Shown here: positions 11,240 through 23,655 of the stretch, in pieces
Numbering within the stretch: the first letter of the stretch is position 1
How the letters are laid out: every line of letters begins with the position of its first letter
Assembly: GCA_003344405.1 (NCBI GenBank)
Contig: NOWV01000003.1
Location: forward strand, 1,364,001-1,428,000
Direction of reading: 5' to 3'
From: Trichoplax sp. H2
Lineage: Eukaryota; Placozoa; Uniplacotomia; Trichoplacea
DNA: 64,000 bases
Notes under the pieces: generated by a model
Told to the model about the DNA's origin: nothing
Database searches by the model: none
What the model saw: the letters and a program-made list of their open reading frames with translations, nothing else
Made by a program: the position numbers and the translations under genes

Positions 11240-14200
11240 TTAATTTCTTTGTTGTGAATCATTCATAATTGACTTCCGTAATTTATTTGAAACAACGTTA
11301 ATTTCTTTTTCTAAGAATCCTGAAAAGACGCAAATAAAGCCAAAGTTTTAATAAAAATGCGCAACATGAATGATTCACTACAGTATTGCTGCGATTTGTT
11401 CACTTACGAAGCAAGGGCTCATCAGTCCATTTTTTTACCTTTTCCCTTGTCACACGACAGGCAATACTACTTGCACATTCAACTACCTAAGATACCATAG
11501 CATTCAGTTAAGAAGAAAACCTACACACATCTATTTTTTAAGAGCATTGAGTATCATCGACACTATTATTTCAATCTATATTGCTTAAGATTATTCATAA
11601 GCAAGAATCTAATCAAGCCTTGATAATTATTTACAGTTGATAGAGTATTCACGTGTGCAAAACAAGCTCTAGTAATTATCCCTTATACATTTAAACCCGA
11701 CCATTTTACACATGCACAGTACTGATGAAAAGACTGATCAAATATGTTATATTGACGTAGAGATTACCTGTTGGGATGTATTTTGAGGTAGTAATATACG
11801 TATAGCCTCTTTAACTTGTTTATGACAAATTCTGTAATCGTAAATCATTGATAGCATCATGTAAAATACGACGAGAGTTTTACTGTAGCTATTATTCGAA
11901 AATTGATATTTGTACCTCGTTAAAATCGTGTGTAACTCAGTGCGGGCCCTAGTTGAAATAGTTCCCAACGTTTCAATAGTCATTAGCTGCAGCTGATCCT
12001 AAATGTTGAAAAATAGAGTGAAAAAAGCATGGTTTAATCAGCAAAAACACTATAGTCATACTGATAAATTTGTACCAAAGCATATATTCTATACTTATGG
12101 CATACCGTAACTGGATCGCTAGAGTCTTTCGAGTTTACCCTACATGAAGTATTAAAATTACCAATATTTATATGCAATGTTATAATATTTACTAAATTTA
12201 AGCATGTGCTCACCATTGTTGTAGAATCTTGGAGGCGTCTTCGATAAATGGGAGAAGAAGCTCACTTTTGAGTTTAATAACGATGTTATTAAACACACTA
12301 GAGTACATATATATTTGTATGATAGTTATATTGTGTGACTCTAATATAGTTTTTTTTTCTGCAAATAACTACATCATTACCTATCCGAAGTAAAATCAAC
12401 AGTACTCTTTACATAGGGTGGTTGATAGCGTAAGAAGTGTTCTTCTAATTGAAGCTGTTCATTGTGAAATATTTAGTTATAGAAGTTTTTATAGACTTAT
12501 TGAGGCCAAGATTTAACTACTTTAAGACGTCAATACCTGTATTAGACCTTCTCTAACTTCAGCTAAGGATGGAATCTTACTTAAAAGCGTAATTTTTCGA
12601 ATTCCTATGTAAGCAAATGTGATTTCTATAAATTCTATTGGAGAATTATTATCAATCAGAAACGTCGGGTAGCAAAGTTACCCGTCAATTAGTAATAAAC
12701 CTGTAGTAGGAACTGAATGGTGCTTGAAGATTGATGTAATTTCTCCTATTGAGGAAATGCGATATGAATCATGAGCATAAATTATTGGAGGAGAAAAGTA
12801 ATAATTTTATGTAAAAGATAGTGTTACCAAGGTATGGACAACATGCGGTTAACAACTGTTCATCAATAACTTCAAAGTCATCCTTAAAATAAAACATAGT
12901 TTAGTTATATTTTTATAATTACATTTTAGCATCACACGACGTACATTACAGTAAATATTTTCAAAATTACCGGTCCACAAATATTATCATCTGGATATTC
13001 GATTTGATCTAAGTCGGGATTATTTATTGTAAGTAATTCCAGTTGTGGTGAATCAATATTAGTAAATAGCCAACCAAGAAGTAGGGAGATAAATAAGTGA
13101 TTTCTATAGTAGTTTTCGCTATGTTTCTTTTGAGATGTAAACCTAGAAATTGTTCAATAAGCATGCACAACATCAAATTTTTAAGTTTTTAAAATTACAT
13201 TATTAGATTACATCAACAACTATACATGTGCCCCTTGCTAGCAATATTTTACTAAAAAAATTACAGGAACATTAAAAAATTAGAGATAATCAATTATGAT
13301 CATCTTTACATTATTACAATTGCTATTTTTCTGATGGGATTGCAAGTATTTGGACAAGTTACCTATATTCATTGACAAGCAGTTTCAAAATTCTTTCATA
13401 CTGGTCTAATTTGGGGGCGACTGGATCCATCCAACTGAGATATTCGATTATCCATGGTATGGTTAGTACTTTTCGGTGTTGTTCACGTGCTTGGTGGAAG
13501 CATTTGATAATATCTACTGGGTCTTGCCGACACTAAACATTATTAATGATTCTACATTAATAACGAAATTAACAATGATCGAAAAAAATCGATTTCAAAT
13601 ATCGAACCTGGTCTCTTGCATCAATTGATGTTTGAGTAAATGCCTCAGGAAGTTTAGAATGAGTGTGGTATGGATAAAATATCAAAAATCCCAAAAATTT
13701 AGCAATAACGCGGAGAGTTAAAATACACTTTGAAAATAGTTTCATATTTTCCTTAAGAGAAGAAAAAATTTAATGATGATCGCTTGTGAGTTCATGTTTT
13801 TTATTATATCTTACATGGCGTTAATAATTTTATCAGAGCGACAGTTAATCAAGCATACCTGATCTAACTTTTTAATATCGTCATTATTAGCATCCGAAGA
13901 TTCAACGAAATAAAACTGCGTTGCATTGATCTAAGTTAAAAAACATTTACAGTTCTGTGGAATCAATCCCTGATTATAATAATGTTTTGCATAATATTTA
14001 AATTCTCTATACCTGATATAATTTATTACACAACTCGTCCGTAAGATGTCGATTGAACCTGTAACTATAGGGGAGTATGAATGTGTTAGGGTAATAATAA
14101 TATTTTCGCAAAGTATACACTAAAATATTGTTAGGATACTGAAAATTAAAATCCAAAATGACCTTGTACTACTAGTGCTTTACCTGTCAGCTGTAAGTAT

Positions 14201-17200
14201 AAAATCACGGAAAAATTTTTCAGATCGCGTAAACATTGGTGGAGGACATGGACTACCCAGATTAGCTGGTTTGAAAAATCTTTCATGGAGTCTGTGAGCA
14301 TATTATTATTAGAATCATCATGTTAATGGTTGCGTGTAAAGTATACATTGGTAGTATCAGATTCGTACGTGTATTAGTTGATAGAATAGTATAAATCTCA
14401 CAATTTTTACGTAAACAAGTATTGCTATAATATAAACCAGTAATCCAGATAGTGGCAATTGTGCGTATAAGATATTTTGATTACGTAAGGCCGTTAGGAT
14501 ATGCATTATTTAGAAATATTAGTAAGAACAAAACAACAACTTACTTCCGGAACTTTGTTGGACTTTTCTTGCGCAAATTTTTTAGGAAGCTATCACCACT
14601 TTCGTTATCAAATTGTTTGGTATAATCATAATCGGAATTATTCATCTAACGTTAAAAATGATTGAAATTAAGGAACATTCAAGGAGTGTGACATAATACA
14701 AGTCGCTTTTGCATATCGAATAATGTTAAGTACTTACCAGGATTAATTGAGATAGGAAGAGCTGAACAAAATGAGAATAGTTGACTATGTCATCCATTTC
14801 TTGTACTAATAATCTAGCCGAAGAATAAGGGGTAATTTAGAGAAAAGTATTACAATGATTTAAATGTTTATTTTACTATACTTGATTTTGCTGCCAATTG
14901 CAGGAGTCATATCCCAATCTGGCTTTCCACGCGCTTCTTCCCATTCACGTATCAGCGCGTAAAACATATCTCGCTGACGCTTGAAACTGTGGAAACTGCG
15001 CTCATTTGGAAAATTACTTCTATTGTCCTTCTCCACTTGAAATGGGACATTAGTTAGCGGAGGCTCCAAGTAATCTATAGACGATCGCTAAGTAAACAGA
15101 TAATAGAATATAGCAAAACATGTAAGCATTTATAATTTACTTCTTTAATAGAATTATGATAGAAAAGATTTATAGTAAGCAGTCGTAACTACTGTATAAC
15201 TATAAGCTATTGGATAGTTGATACTGATCTAATAAAAATCTATTAAATAATAATGACAGGCATCTCGATAATACACTTACGGTGTCTTGTTTCATTCTAT
15301 CAAACTCAAAGAATAGTTTGTGCAGTGATGGTAGGGAAACTTCACGTATCTAAAGTGAAGTTTACATCATAATTGAATGATAAATTTATTTCATTAACTT
15401 AAAATATGTCATAAAGTATCTCCAGTTATTAATTTATATCGTTAGATACTAACAGATTTTTAATACGTACCTTTTCATTTTCGATAAAGTAACGAACAGT
15501 AGTGCCATCTAACTTTCTTAGTATATCAACTATTTTATCCAAAACCATGATGACAAAATGAACACACTTTGTCGAGGTATTAAAAAGCTTAATGGGTATA
15601 TTTTTGTTAGTAGGGACATTTTCTTGAGAACTGTTAGTTATAACTTGCGATAGAAAGTAGAGTTCCACAGTCAAATTCGGCACCAAGTTTGCTACAATCA
15701 AATTCAAAAGTGATACAATGAATACAGATGGAAAAATTGAAGAAAAATGAATACGTTTTTAGTGATAATTGAGAAATGCATAAATACTGATAAATGTTGG
15801 ATGTTAAATTTTGATATCATTAATATTGACATTGTCATGACTAGTAGTAATTTTAACTAAGTACATTAATGAATACCTTTAATAATTTCAGCATATACAC
15901 TAGCTAAAATTTGTAGCACTCCATCATTGGTATGCTTGTCAGCTAGAGTTTTTGTTACTTCATTCATTTGTGTGCAGCGGCGTGTAGTTGATTGAACTAT
16001 TGTGGTATTAATTGCAGCACCGGTATCATGTAACGGACCTTTAGCGTTGCTTATGTCATCATTTGTTGGAGTGTGACTACTATTGTAAGTTTTAGACTTG
16101 GTAGTGCTTCTCTTTGCTCGTTCTAGTCTCAAAAGGCGTCTTTCGCTGTTAAAATCTTGCTCATCTAGTTCTTCAGGATTGTAGGAATTTGATTTATGAT
16201 TAAATTTTTCCGTCATATCATCAATACACCATGGGTTTGTAGTAGTATTAATACGCGTTGGTGTTATTCTTCTAGGAGATTTAACAGGTTGTTCTTTCAG
16301 GCTATTTATACATATGAAAGAGAGATAGTGATAAGGTTAGTAGTTGAACTGAGGAAATGTCGCTATTACGTACGAAATTGCCACCAGAATTGTACATAAC
16401 AGTATGATTCCGGTAGTCCTAGTAGGGTATTACAATGTAATCAATGTAAATCAAGAATTTACTATATATACTACAGTAGTACCTGTTCTGACCGAGTGTT
16501 GGAAATTCCCGTGTATTGGATAATTCAATTGTAGTATCGGTATTCAACTTTGTCGTTCCTTTAGCTTCTAGATAATTGTTTTTAAATCAGTGTATAACGG
16601 TTAAGGTAATTATTATCTTCCGGCCAGGTCTGACTTTTTCAGTAGATAGGTTGTACTTACCGTTGTGATGATTGTTCATACGTTGATTATCTGTTACTAA
16701 ACGTAATGTAGTCCTTCTAGCTGATGATTTATTAGTTTTTCGTTCATGTCCGGTAGATTTATGATTGTATTTGTCCCTAAAATTGCTGCTAGAATCTCTT
16801 CAATAGCAGAAACAGTACCGTAAAAATATGGTAGTTTTACTGATTGCCGCAGTACTACTGTTAAAACAATATAGGTATAAAAACATTAATTACATTAAAT
16901 GAAATTCATTAATTCGTATAATATAATTAATAGCTAGTGGTTATCTTTTTAGAAAGAAATTGGTAACCATCACATTTATCACTATAATGTACCAGTACAG
17001 TATGTTGATATTTATAACCATTGATTATTATAGCGAGTACGTTAATGATGGCTCTACTTTAGTACTTGAGCCTAAATCATCGATTACCTTTTTCCATCTC
17101 CTTGAGGAAAATTTTTATTGTTAGCACTGTTGGTAGTTTGATCGAATTGTCCTTTTTCATGACTTAAATATTGAGATAAGCTGTCGTGCAGATCATCTAA

Positions 17201-18324
17201 GAATGACTGAATATATCGATATTCTTGGAGTACAAGAGAAATTTGGGGACTCTCTTTATCTTTATCATAATTAGGAATACTGCAAATATTTTCAAGCTGT
17301 GGAACTTGCTGCTTAGCTCGTTGTAGATCAAGCTAGAATGGCAATGTTATTAATATTGACATTAGCATTGAGGTATTATAATAAAAGAAATTGACATGGT
17401 TTAAACAATCTTTCGTATAAGTAATACATGCGAAAACAACGCATTATTATTATGATATATAGTGAATATGACTTAGACCATTTACTCTTTACAGTGTTTA
17501 GGCAGTTGAAAAATGAATTTTACAGCTAGTGAAAGTTACTAACTGTGAATACATCACTTTGCTAATTCTTAGACGTGCATGTGTCAATGATGAATGATCG
17601 TTGATTTAGCATGATACTGGTATGCATTGAAAATATCTTGCAAGGTGATTTTTAACTGCACACTACATTACTCGTGAATTGTTAATAGCCAAGATTGTCA
17701 TTTAGATTGTTCTATTTCATCAGTAGTACATTGACTTAGTAAGCCAGCATACTCGTACAGTGGATAAAGCCAGGAAGCAATTGCAATGTTTATTGTGGAA
17801 GGGGGAGTGTTTACAGCTCTATTGAATGATAGTAAACTAAGAATTTATTGAAGCTAGAAAAAGTGAATGTGTGGTATAACGCCGAGAAATCGATATTGCA
17901 TTGGTATAATACTTACACAAGCAAAAAAGAGTATATGTATTAGCAGTTCAATGCTGTATTGTGCACGGGAAGAGTTACAGGATTGTCGTATGACAACAAA
18001 TTACGACTTTGGTGGAGAATAAAGGTGCGAATAACTCGTAGAAAGCCTTGGTGGCAATATGGTATTGATGGCAGTTTTATGAATCATTCATTAATTCCTG
18101 ATTATCAACAACCGGGTTGCCCATTTTTACGACATTATAAACATGATGTCGTACTGTATCATTTTTTGCACACTAGTTGAAGAACTAGAAAATAAAGTAA
18201 GCTAATCTTGTCTTGCAAGTATTTGCAAGGTGTAAAATAGGAATTAAAGCAAAGTTGTCATGATTTATACCTGACCAATTTCTCCTCCAATGGAGTGATT
18301 GCCCACATCTTGTTGATCTACCAT
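11240..18324 (-). CDS. CDAN1: Codanin-1 orthologue, ASF1-binding regulator of histone supply, about 23 exons
   Basis: Exons, high to low: 18271-18324 (ATG 18322-18324), 17088-17332, 16661-16776, 16483-16567, 15877-16301, 15471-15691, 15281-15349, 14882-15087, 14738-14813, 14545-14645, 14184-14291, 14013-14064, 13859-13930, 13608-13751, 13363-13532, 12971-13142, 12828-12882, 12701-12745, 12537-12634, about 12214-12340, 11768-11998, 11408-11486, 11240-11319 (stop 11240-11242). Sum is about 1000 codons; human codanin-1 has 1227. Family blocks run in order: EFPTLG then SPRRITPTRI (the HIRA-like B-domain motif that binds ASF1), NLVPNLTVELYF, FHSFKRQRDMFYALIREWE, GSPCPPPMF...FFRDFIL, IAKFLGFLIFYPY, VLTIPWIIEYLSW, LLLGWLF, VIDEQLLTACCPYLG. 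In mammals the protein holds ASF1 in the cytoplasm and pairs with CDIN1. The N-terminus differs from human. Splice phases around the 12214-12340 exon are unresolved. The human region after the EINVVSNKLRKS-equivalent is absent. Confidence 0.93.
12635..12700 (-). other. 66-bp intron of CDAN1 containing a hairpin and an in-frame stop
   Basis: Read without splicing, the frame meets a TAA. Taking ACAG|GTTTAT as donor and CCAATAG as acceptor removes it and restores a VPTT-E-FIE junction that matches the codanin family's TVEFVAE. The intron contains an inverted repeat, GACGGGTA...TACCCGAC (one mismatch). It shows how short introns get in this genome. Confidence 0.75.
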
Positions 18325-18396
18325 TTTTCCCTGCCTTGAAAGCGTTTGATACAAGAGTTGGCTATGTAGTGACAGTATGCTTTCCGTTGCAAGCTG

Positions 18397-18558
18397 TAAG
18401 CTCTGTAGTGTACTGTAGCGTACCTTCGTGTACGTCATACAGTAGACTAGTACAGTATACGCATATCGTGTACAATGTACAGTACGTTTGCTACAGTACA
18501 ATACAGTACAGCATTGTACTGTACACTGTACGCCGTCTTCAATTTCGTTTTACTGTAG
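18397..18558. repeat. TACAG/CTGTA palindromic island I-a
   Basis: Dense GTAC-centred words (GTACTGTAG, TACAGTA, GTACAATGTACAGTAC, ACAGTACAATACAGTACAGC, GTACTGTACACTGTAC) are arranged in both orientations, so that single strands could fold into long imperfect hairpins. The basic unit is the pentamer TACAG and its complement CTGTA. Confidence 0.85.
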
Positions 18559-18630
18559 ATACTGTAGTTGAACTGGGGAAAAGAAAATAGAACTAAAACT
18601 AGCGGGCTAATGCAGTAGTTTATACCGACA

Positions 18631-18868
18631 TCTAGCAATAGATTTCATTTATACTTTGATGAAAATATCTGATACGAAAATAATATTGCTGTACAGTATG
18701 TGCTGCATGAACATTATGGAAGAGAGATATTCGAGAGAGAGAAATTGTGAGTCAGTGATACAGTACTGTACATGTACGACGTATAATTATCTAGCAATAC
18801 AGTACTTTACATTTTATTTATACAGTACTTTGATGAAAATATCTGATACGAAAATAATATTGCTGTAC
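18631..18868. repeat. Direct repeat pair differing by TACAGTA-type insertions
   Basis: Copy 1 (18631-18694) and copy 2 (18790-18868) share a 43-bp identical core (starting TACTTTGATGAAAATATC) and the upstream TCTAGCAATA. Where copy 1 reads TTTATA-CTTTG, copy 2 reads TTTATACAGTACTTTG, an extra CAGTA at a TA step. Upstream, copy 2 has a second extra block, CAGTACTTTACATTTT, after CTAGCAATA. The pair gives a before/after view of growth of the TACAGTA motif. Confidence 0.85.
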
Positions 18869-19006
18869 TATATACTGTAGAATTTCCCATACTGTTTCTG
18901 TCTCTTACAGTACAATGCCGACAACTACGGTAAGCCCTGCTTCTAGAATGATACAGTAGAACGAAGGAAGGATGGATGGACCATCTTCTCTACAGAAATT
19001 GATCGT

Positions 19007-19240
19007 ACAGTATACCGCTACAGTACTGAGACTTTTCTCTTTTCAATATTGTACTGTACATCTGTACTGTACACTGTGTACAGTACCTAAGGTAGTAAAC
19101 AAACAATTTTGCCCGTCATCATGTTGACACGGACGTACACTCGTACAGTACTGTACTGTACTGCAGTTATGGTCCTGTATTGTACTGCAGTTATGGTCCT
19201 GTATTGCACTGTACTGTATCACTGTACATCAAGCACTGGA
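19007..19240. repeat. TACAG/CTGTA palindromic island I-b with a 24-bp tandem duplication
   Basis: Words such as CGTACAGTATACC, TTGTACTGTACATC, CTGTACACTGTGTACAG and TACAGTACTGTACTGTAC alternate in orientation. Inside is a perfect two-copy 24-bp tandem repeat (19158-19181, 19182-19205), each copy starting GTACTGCAGTTATGG. A spurious frame runs through it. Confidence 0.85.
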
Positions 19241-19720
19241 CCATCGGGTCGTACTGCGGTGCAGGTCACACACAAATCATATGAATCATATCAACGTCAT
19301 GCCAAATGTTTCGATCCGTCACTGGCGTCACTCAGTAGCCCCACCCCCATCAGTAATCTAGTAGGCTCACTCGTCGCCAATGGTCAGAACGACAAAGAAG
19401 AAGAAGATGGCCATGGGAAAAGCCAATGTCTATTTGTTGATTTTCATCTATTAGTCGTCGTATTTTCCTCTATTTGGTAGTAGGTTACCTAGCGGATTGG
19501 AAGGATAAAGACAATTGTCAGTCCTGTGTTTTTTTTCCCCCCCCCTGGCTTTCCATTGGATTCAAAGATTAAAGTATCGTCATTCGTAGGGAATTCGTTG
19601 GTGAAGCGAAGAAATTGCAAGTTCAATGAACGACGCCACCATTGGTAAAAGTCTTGAGAGAAAATTAAGTGGACTCTAGCAATCAGTCTGATTTCATCAT
19701 AACCAAGTAAAATCTCCATT

Positions 19721-22700
19721 ATGCCTATCAACAACTTCATCTGGGCTTGCTTGTTGTTACTATCGACTGTGCAATGCCTTTCAGTCAATGCTACTAAAAT
19801 CCAATTCAATCCATCGCAACAACATGGTGACTACCATGATGCAATCATGCTCAACGCTAATCAGTTTATCCGATATAATCTTAGCAGCAATGGCGATCGT
19901 TATCGTTTTATTTACAGCAAACGCGGTGATAATGGTTTTGTTGTCTTTTCTGCCAACTCTCATTATTATCCTATAACAGCATCGTTAAAAGATGCCACAT
20001 CCAGTGATTATACCATAACATCGATCAATCCTGGCTTAATCCAAGTCTTTACCAATGAAAATCAATTTGCCAATTTATACTTAAGCTTATCAACAGATGA
20101 GGGCAACAGCAAAGAAAACCTTCCTCGATTGCCTTCAACTATTGCTACACAACTTGTTGCTGTTCCTTATAAAAATTTCGCACCCTTACCTGGTGGCTGT
20201 TGCTTAAGTTGCGATCTGGATATTGATCCGAATATTGTATTAACAACTTCATCATGGATTACTTGGGTATCTTTTGATCAGGCAAATGCTGGCTTTCAAA
20301 ACGGTAACTACTACAAGAGAGAAAAAAATGCAGCCCATGTTTAATATTTGTACTCTCCTAGTCCTCTATGCCTCTCACAAATGGACTCAATTAATTCAAT
20401 TAACCATAATCGGCTAATGGAGTTGTTACAATACAATCGGTAGTAAGATGTTATTCAGTAGACAAGATACATGCAAACACGTATGCAGTAATGCTTCTTC
20501 GAACGCTATATGACTTAGTTTTATTTCTTTATCACCACTTGTATCGAATCATCTATCATCTCTGCTTTGCATTTTACCATACTATTCATGTACTTTTTAG
20601 TATTTAGCACAAACTGGATAATTTTCTTCAATTACAAACACAATCACAAATACAGTACTGTAATGACAGTAGTCATTCGTGAATGATACAGTTACTATGT
20701 CATTTATCCTATCCAATCTGTACTAGGGTACTGTAGCTTGGAAGATAATTTTTAGATCAAATGGATTCATTATGCACTACTGTTCCGTGAACATCATGCT
20801 AGCAATTAAAGTATTAGCAGGGTTATAATACAAGTCAATTTGTTACAGGGACTAGGGACTGCTCCTAATAATGATGCTCACAGGACTGTACAATGACAAA
20901 GGACAATCATAATTTAGATATGGACGATATAGGCTTCAATCATTTTCCTTTTTTTCTTACTAAATTGCCAAATTAGGGCATTAAATTTCCAAATTATATA
21001 TAGGTGATAGCAAAGAATGAGAGATTATGAGTCAATAACTGAAGGGATATTTATCGATGTTTCATTTGATCAAGGCATAGATAACACTTGCAATAAAAGT
21101 TAATTCTCAGAGATCACAGAATGAACTAAAATCGAAACCAAGTACAGTATTGGCAATTACATTATCTTGTAGTTATGTCTATGCATAAGTTTTATACTAG
21201 GTTTTTTTGATCTACATATCTGTTATGAGTGTATCTTCAAAGCTTCTTGTTACTACACCTTCTCTTAATAGAAATTATTAATAATGTCTTGTCTTTAAAA
21301 TACTTTCAGATCAACAGCCACATTGTGGTGGTAATTCGCCTAGTCGATTTCGGTTACAGTACGACTTGTATCAACTATTTTTGCCTTTATGGAATATAAA
21401 TGGCATGGAATTATTTAAAAATGTCCACTATATGGTTACACCTGAAAATATTCGGAAACATGGCAAATTTGTAAGTTTTAGAATTCAACTTAATTGGTGG
21501 AGAGTCGTAAATTAGGCGTATAGCAATGACATGATAGCATTGGTATCGTACTAACATAACACGAAAAGAGGTGACAACATCATAATTATTTCTTACTGCG
21601 ATATTCTACTGTATTGCATTTGCAGCATAAATCTATGCGATATCAGTGACAAATGCTATAAACTTTTAAATATTTTAAACATGCTGTACGTACTTTGCAT
21701 ACTTTTTCTCTTCAATTACTGTGGGTAAAGTTATAGACTAGCTTTGAAGAAGCCCACTGTTGTACAATTCATGGATTACATATACTTTGGAGTTGTACCG
21801 TAAATCAAATAAGCTATTTCAAAATATGTGCTACATTTTAATAGGATCTCTCGCAGATTACGCAGTAAGAAATAATTATATATTTTTACTTTAACATAAA
21901 ATTGTCAGTACAACATTCTCCATAGCATTGAGATATCGTGACGAAACAAAATAATCAAGAAATGACTTTTTCAACACTATCTCGTCGTGGTGTATTTTTT
22001 AAATGCTGCATTTCAGATAAACAAATATGGTAAAATAATAAAACGACCCTTAATAGCCCAGTAATATGAACAATTAAACTACATATACAGTATATGTATC
22101 ACGTTGACCAATTTTAGTATCCTTGATCATCGTTAGATTTAGATTTAAAATATATAGCGATGAAACGGTCAATAGAAGTGATTGCTGATCATTGCTTATT
22201 TACAACAACTACGAGTTAAGTTTATGATTATGATTGTAGTAACTTTTATAATTGCCATCTATTTATTACGATGATCATCTTTCAGATTCGAACTTTTGGC
22301 GGTGAAACACAGACTATCATTGCTATGAATTCAGTCTTCGGACATGGTGCAATTTATGGAGTTATCGTACGAGATCCATTCTTTCGGAGTGAAGCCACAT
22401 ATAGTCCAGCAACAACCTATTTTTGCAATTTAACACAACAAAATAATAAGGGAAATCAAATTGTCTCTTGTGAAACTGGACCTTACAATTATTTTGCAAC
22501 AATTTTAGCTGTTGTATTGTCAGTTGTCGGATTATGTATGTGCTTGTTTTCTGCGCGATTTTTTAAGTCATTCCTATTCATTATTGGTTGCCTGATTGGT
22601 GCTATCGCTGGTTTCGTTGTCGTTGCTGTTACTGGTTGGTTAAAAACTCATTTATCTCTACAATTGACTGTTACGACATTAGCAAGTATTCTGGTTGGTG

Positions 22701-23655
22701 CTGTTTTTGTCATGATATGGTACGCTTTCGGTATGTGCCTATTTCTTCTTGCATTTATGGCCTCACCACTAGGATTTCTATTGATATCGGTAGTGTTCAC
22801 AGTTACACCACTTGGCCTATTAACCGTATGGACTAGGGTTAACTTTGCTCTGTTATTCGTCTTAATATTGGTCATCTTTGCTCTACTTACTATTATATTT
22901 ACAAAATCCATGACTATTATCACGCCTGCTATTATTGGAGCATACCTCTTCCTATTTGGTATTAGCCATTTTGTGCATAGCAGTTTTGGATTATTTATTC
23001 TCTCGATCTTCAGGCATGCTTTAGTAGAGACTAAAGTGGATGTTCTTATAACATCACTACCATTTAGTATTGACGGTAAGGATAATCGCTGACTATGATG
23101 ACAGCAATTTCTATAATTAAATCTTGCACGTTAAAAATAACGTATCACTGTTAGATTCACAAAGTTATCCTACAATACATTCATCTATATCTACTGCTAA
23201 TTTAATTTACGATTATATTTTTCTTCAAATTTATCAAGAATAGTTCTACTGTATTGTTTATATAACTTTTCTTTTATATCTTTATAATTGAATCCTAATG
23301 GTTATTTGACATTACGATATAAAGCAAGTACTTATAGCTTGATCCAAGGATTGTATATTTGATTCTTCAAATTTTTATCATCATTTCAGACTGGATATTT
23401 TGTTCTTTATGGATTGTACTCTCTGTTGTCGGCATAGCTGTACAGAATCGCTTAAGAGACAGAGGAACACCCTTTCCTCAATCACCATTACTTTTTTATC
23501 GATGCTGGCAAAGACGAAAAAATATTGAGTTAATAAACACCAACAATAGCCGTACTGATCGAATCACTGAAGATGCTAATGTGAACTATAATAGCTTTGA
23601 ACAAAGTCCACTCTTAGGAAACGAGAAACAAAGTTATGGAACTTCTTGGCAATAA
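19721..23655 (+). CDS. TM7SF3: Transmembrane 7 superfamily member 3 (TM7SF3) orthologue
   Basis: Four exons join in phase: 19721-20303, 21310-21470, 22286-23075 and 23390-23655. They give 599 codons plus stop, against about 570 in the human protein. Residues 1-24 are a signal peptide (MPINNFIWACLLLLSTVQC). A roughly 280-residue lumenal/extracellular region follows, with a Cys cluster (GGCCLSCDLD), then QPHCGGNSPS and YDLYQLFLP, as in the family. Exons 3-4 hold seven hydrophobic helices of the TMEM198/TM7SF3 (DUF4203) type, Gly-rich in helices 2-3 (FIIGCLIGAIAGF). The cytoplasmic tail is short and polar, ending near EQSPLLGNEKQ. In mammals the protein is linked to pancreatic beta-cell survival and ER-stress control; the molecular mechanism is unclear. 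The start is the first ATG before the signal peptide. It lies divergent from CDAN1. Confidence 0.9.

Larger units (their letters stand above)
18325..19720. promoter_or_regulatory. Divergent intergenic region (CDAN1 / TM7SF3), candidate bidirectional promoter
   Basis: The two start codons face away from each other across about 1.4 kb. The region holds TACAG/CTGTA palindrome islands, a diverged direct repeat and a short tandem repeat (listed separately). The part nearest TM7SF3 (about 19240-19480) is clearly less AT-rich than its surroundings and has CCAAT-like (CCAATGG) and AAGATGG strings. That fits a core promoter, but no element is proven. Frames such as 19109-19480 (+) and 19489-19809 (-) are by-products of repeats or of the 5' flank. 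Confidence 0.45.

Noticed and set aside
18265-18638. Overlapping frames on both strands in the TACAG island
   Set aside because: The repeat lacks stops in several frames, which creates long frames by composition alone. Only the short CDAN1 first exon inside is supported.
19109-19480. 123-codon plus-strand frame between CDAN1 and TM7SF3
   Set aside because: Its first third is translated TACAG/CTGTA and 24-bp tandem repeat (repeated LYCT units); the remainder lies in the less AT-rich promoter flank. No family resemblance.
19781-19976. Frames overlapping TM7SF3 exon 1
   Set aside because: They are shadows of the signal-peptide exon. The supported frame matches TM7SF3 and splices in phase.
22588-22923. 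Frames on both strands inside TM7SF3 exon 3
   Set aside because: They are shadows of the real seven-helix reading frame.
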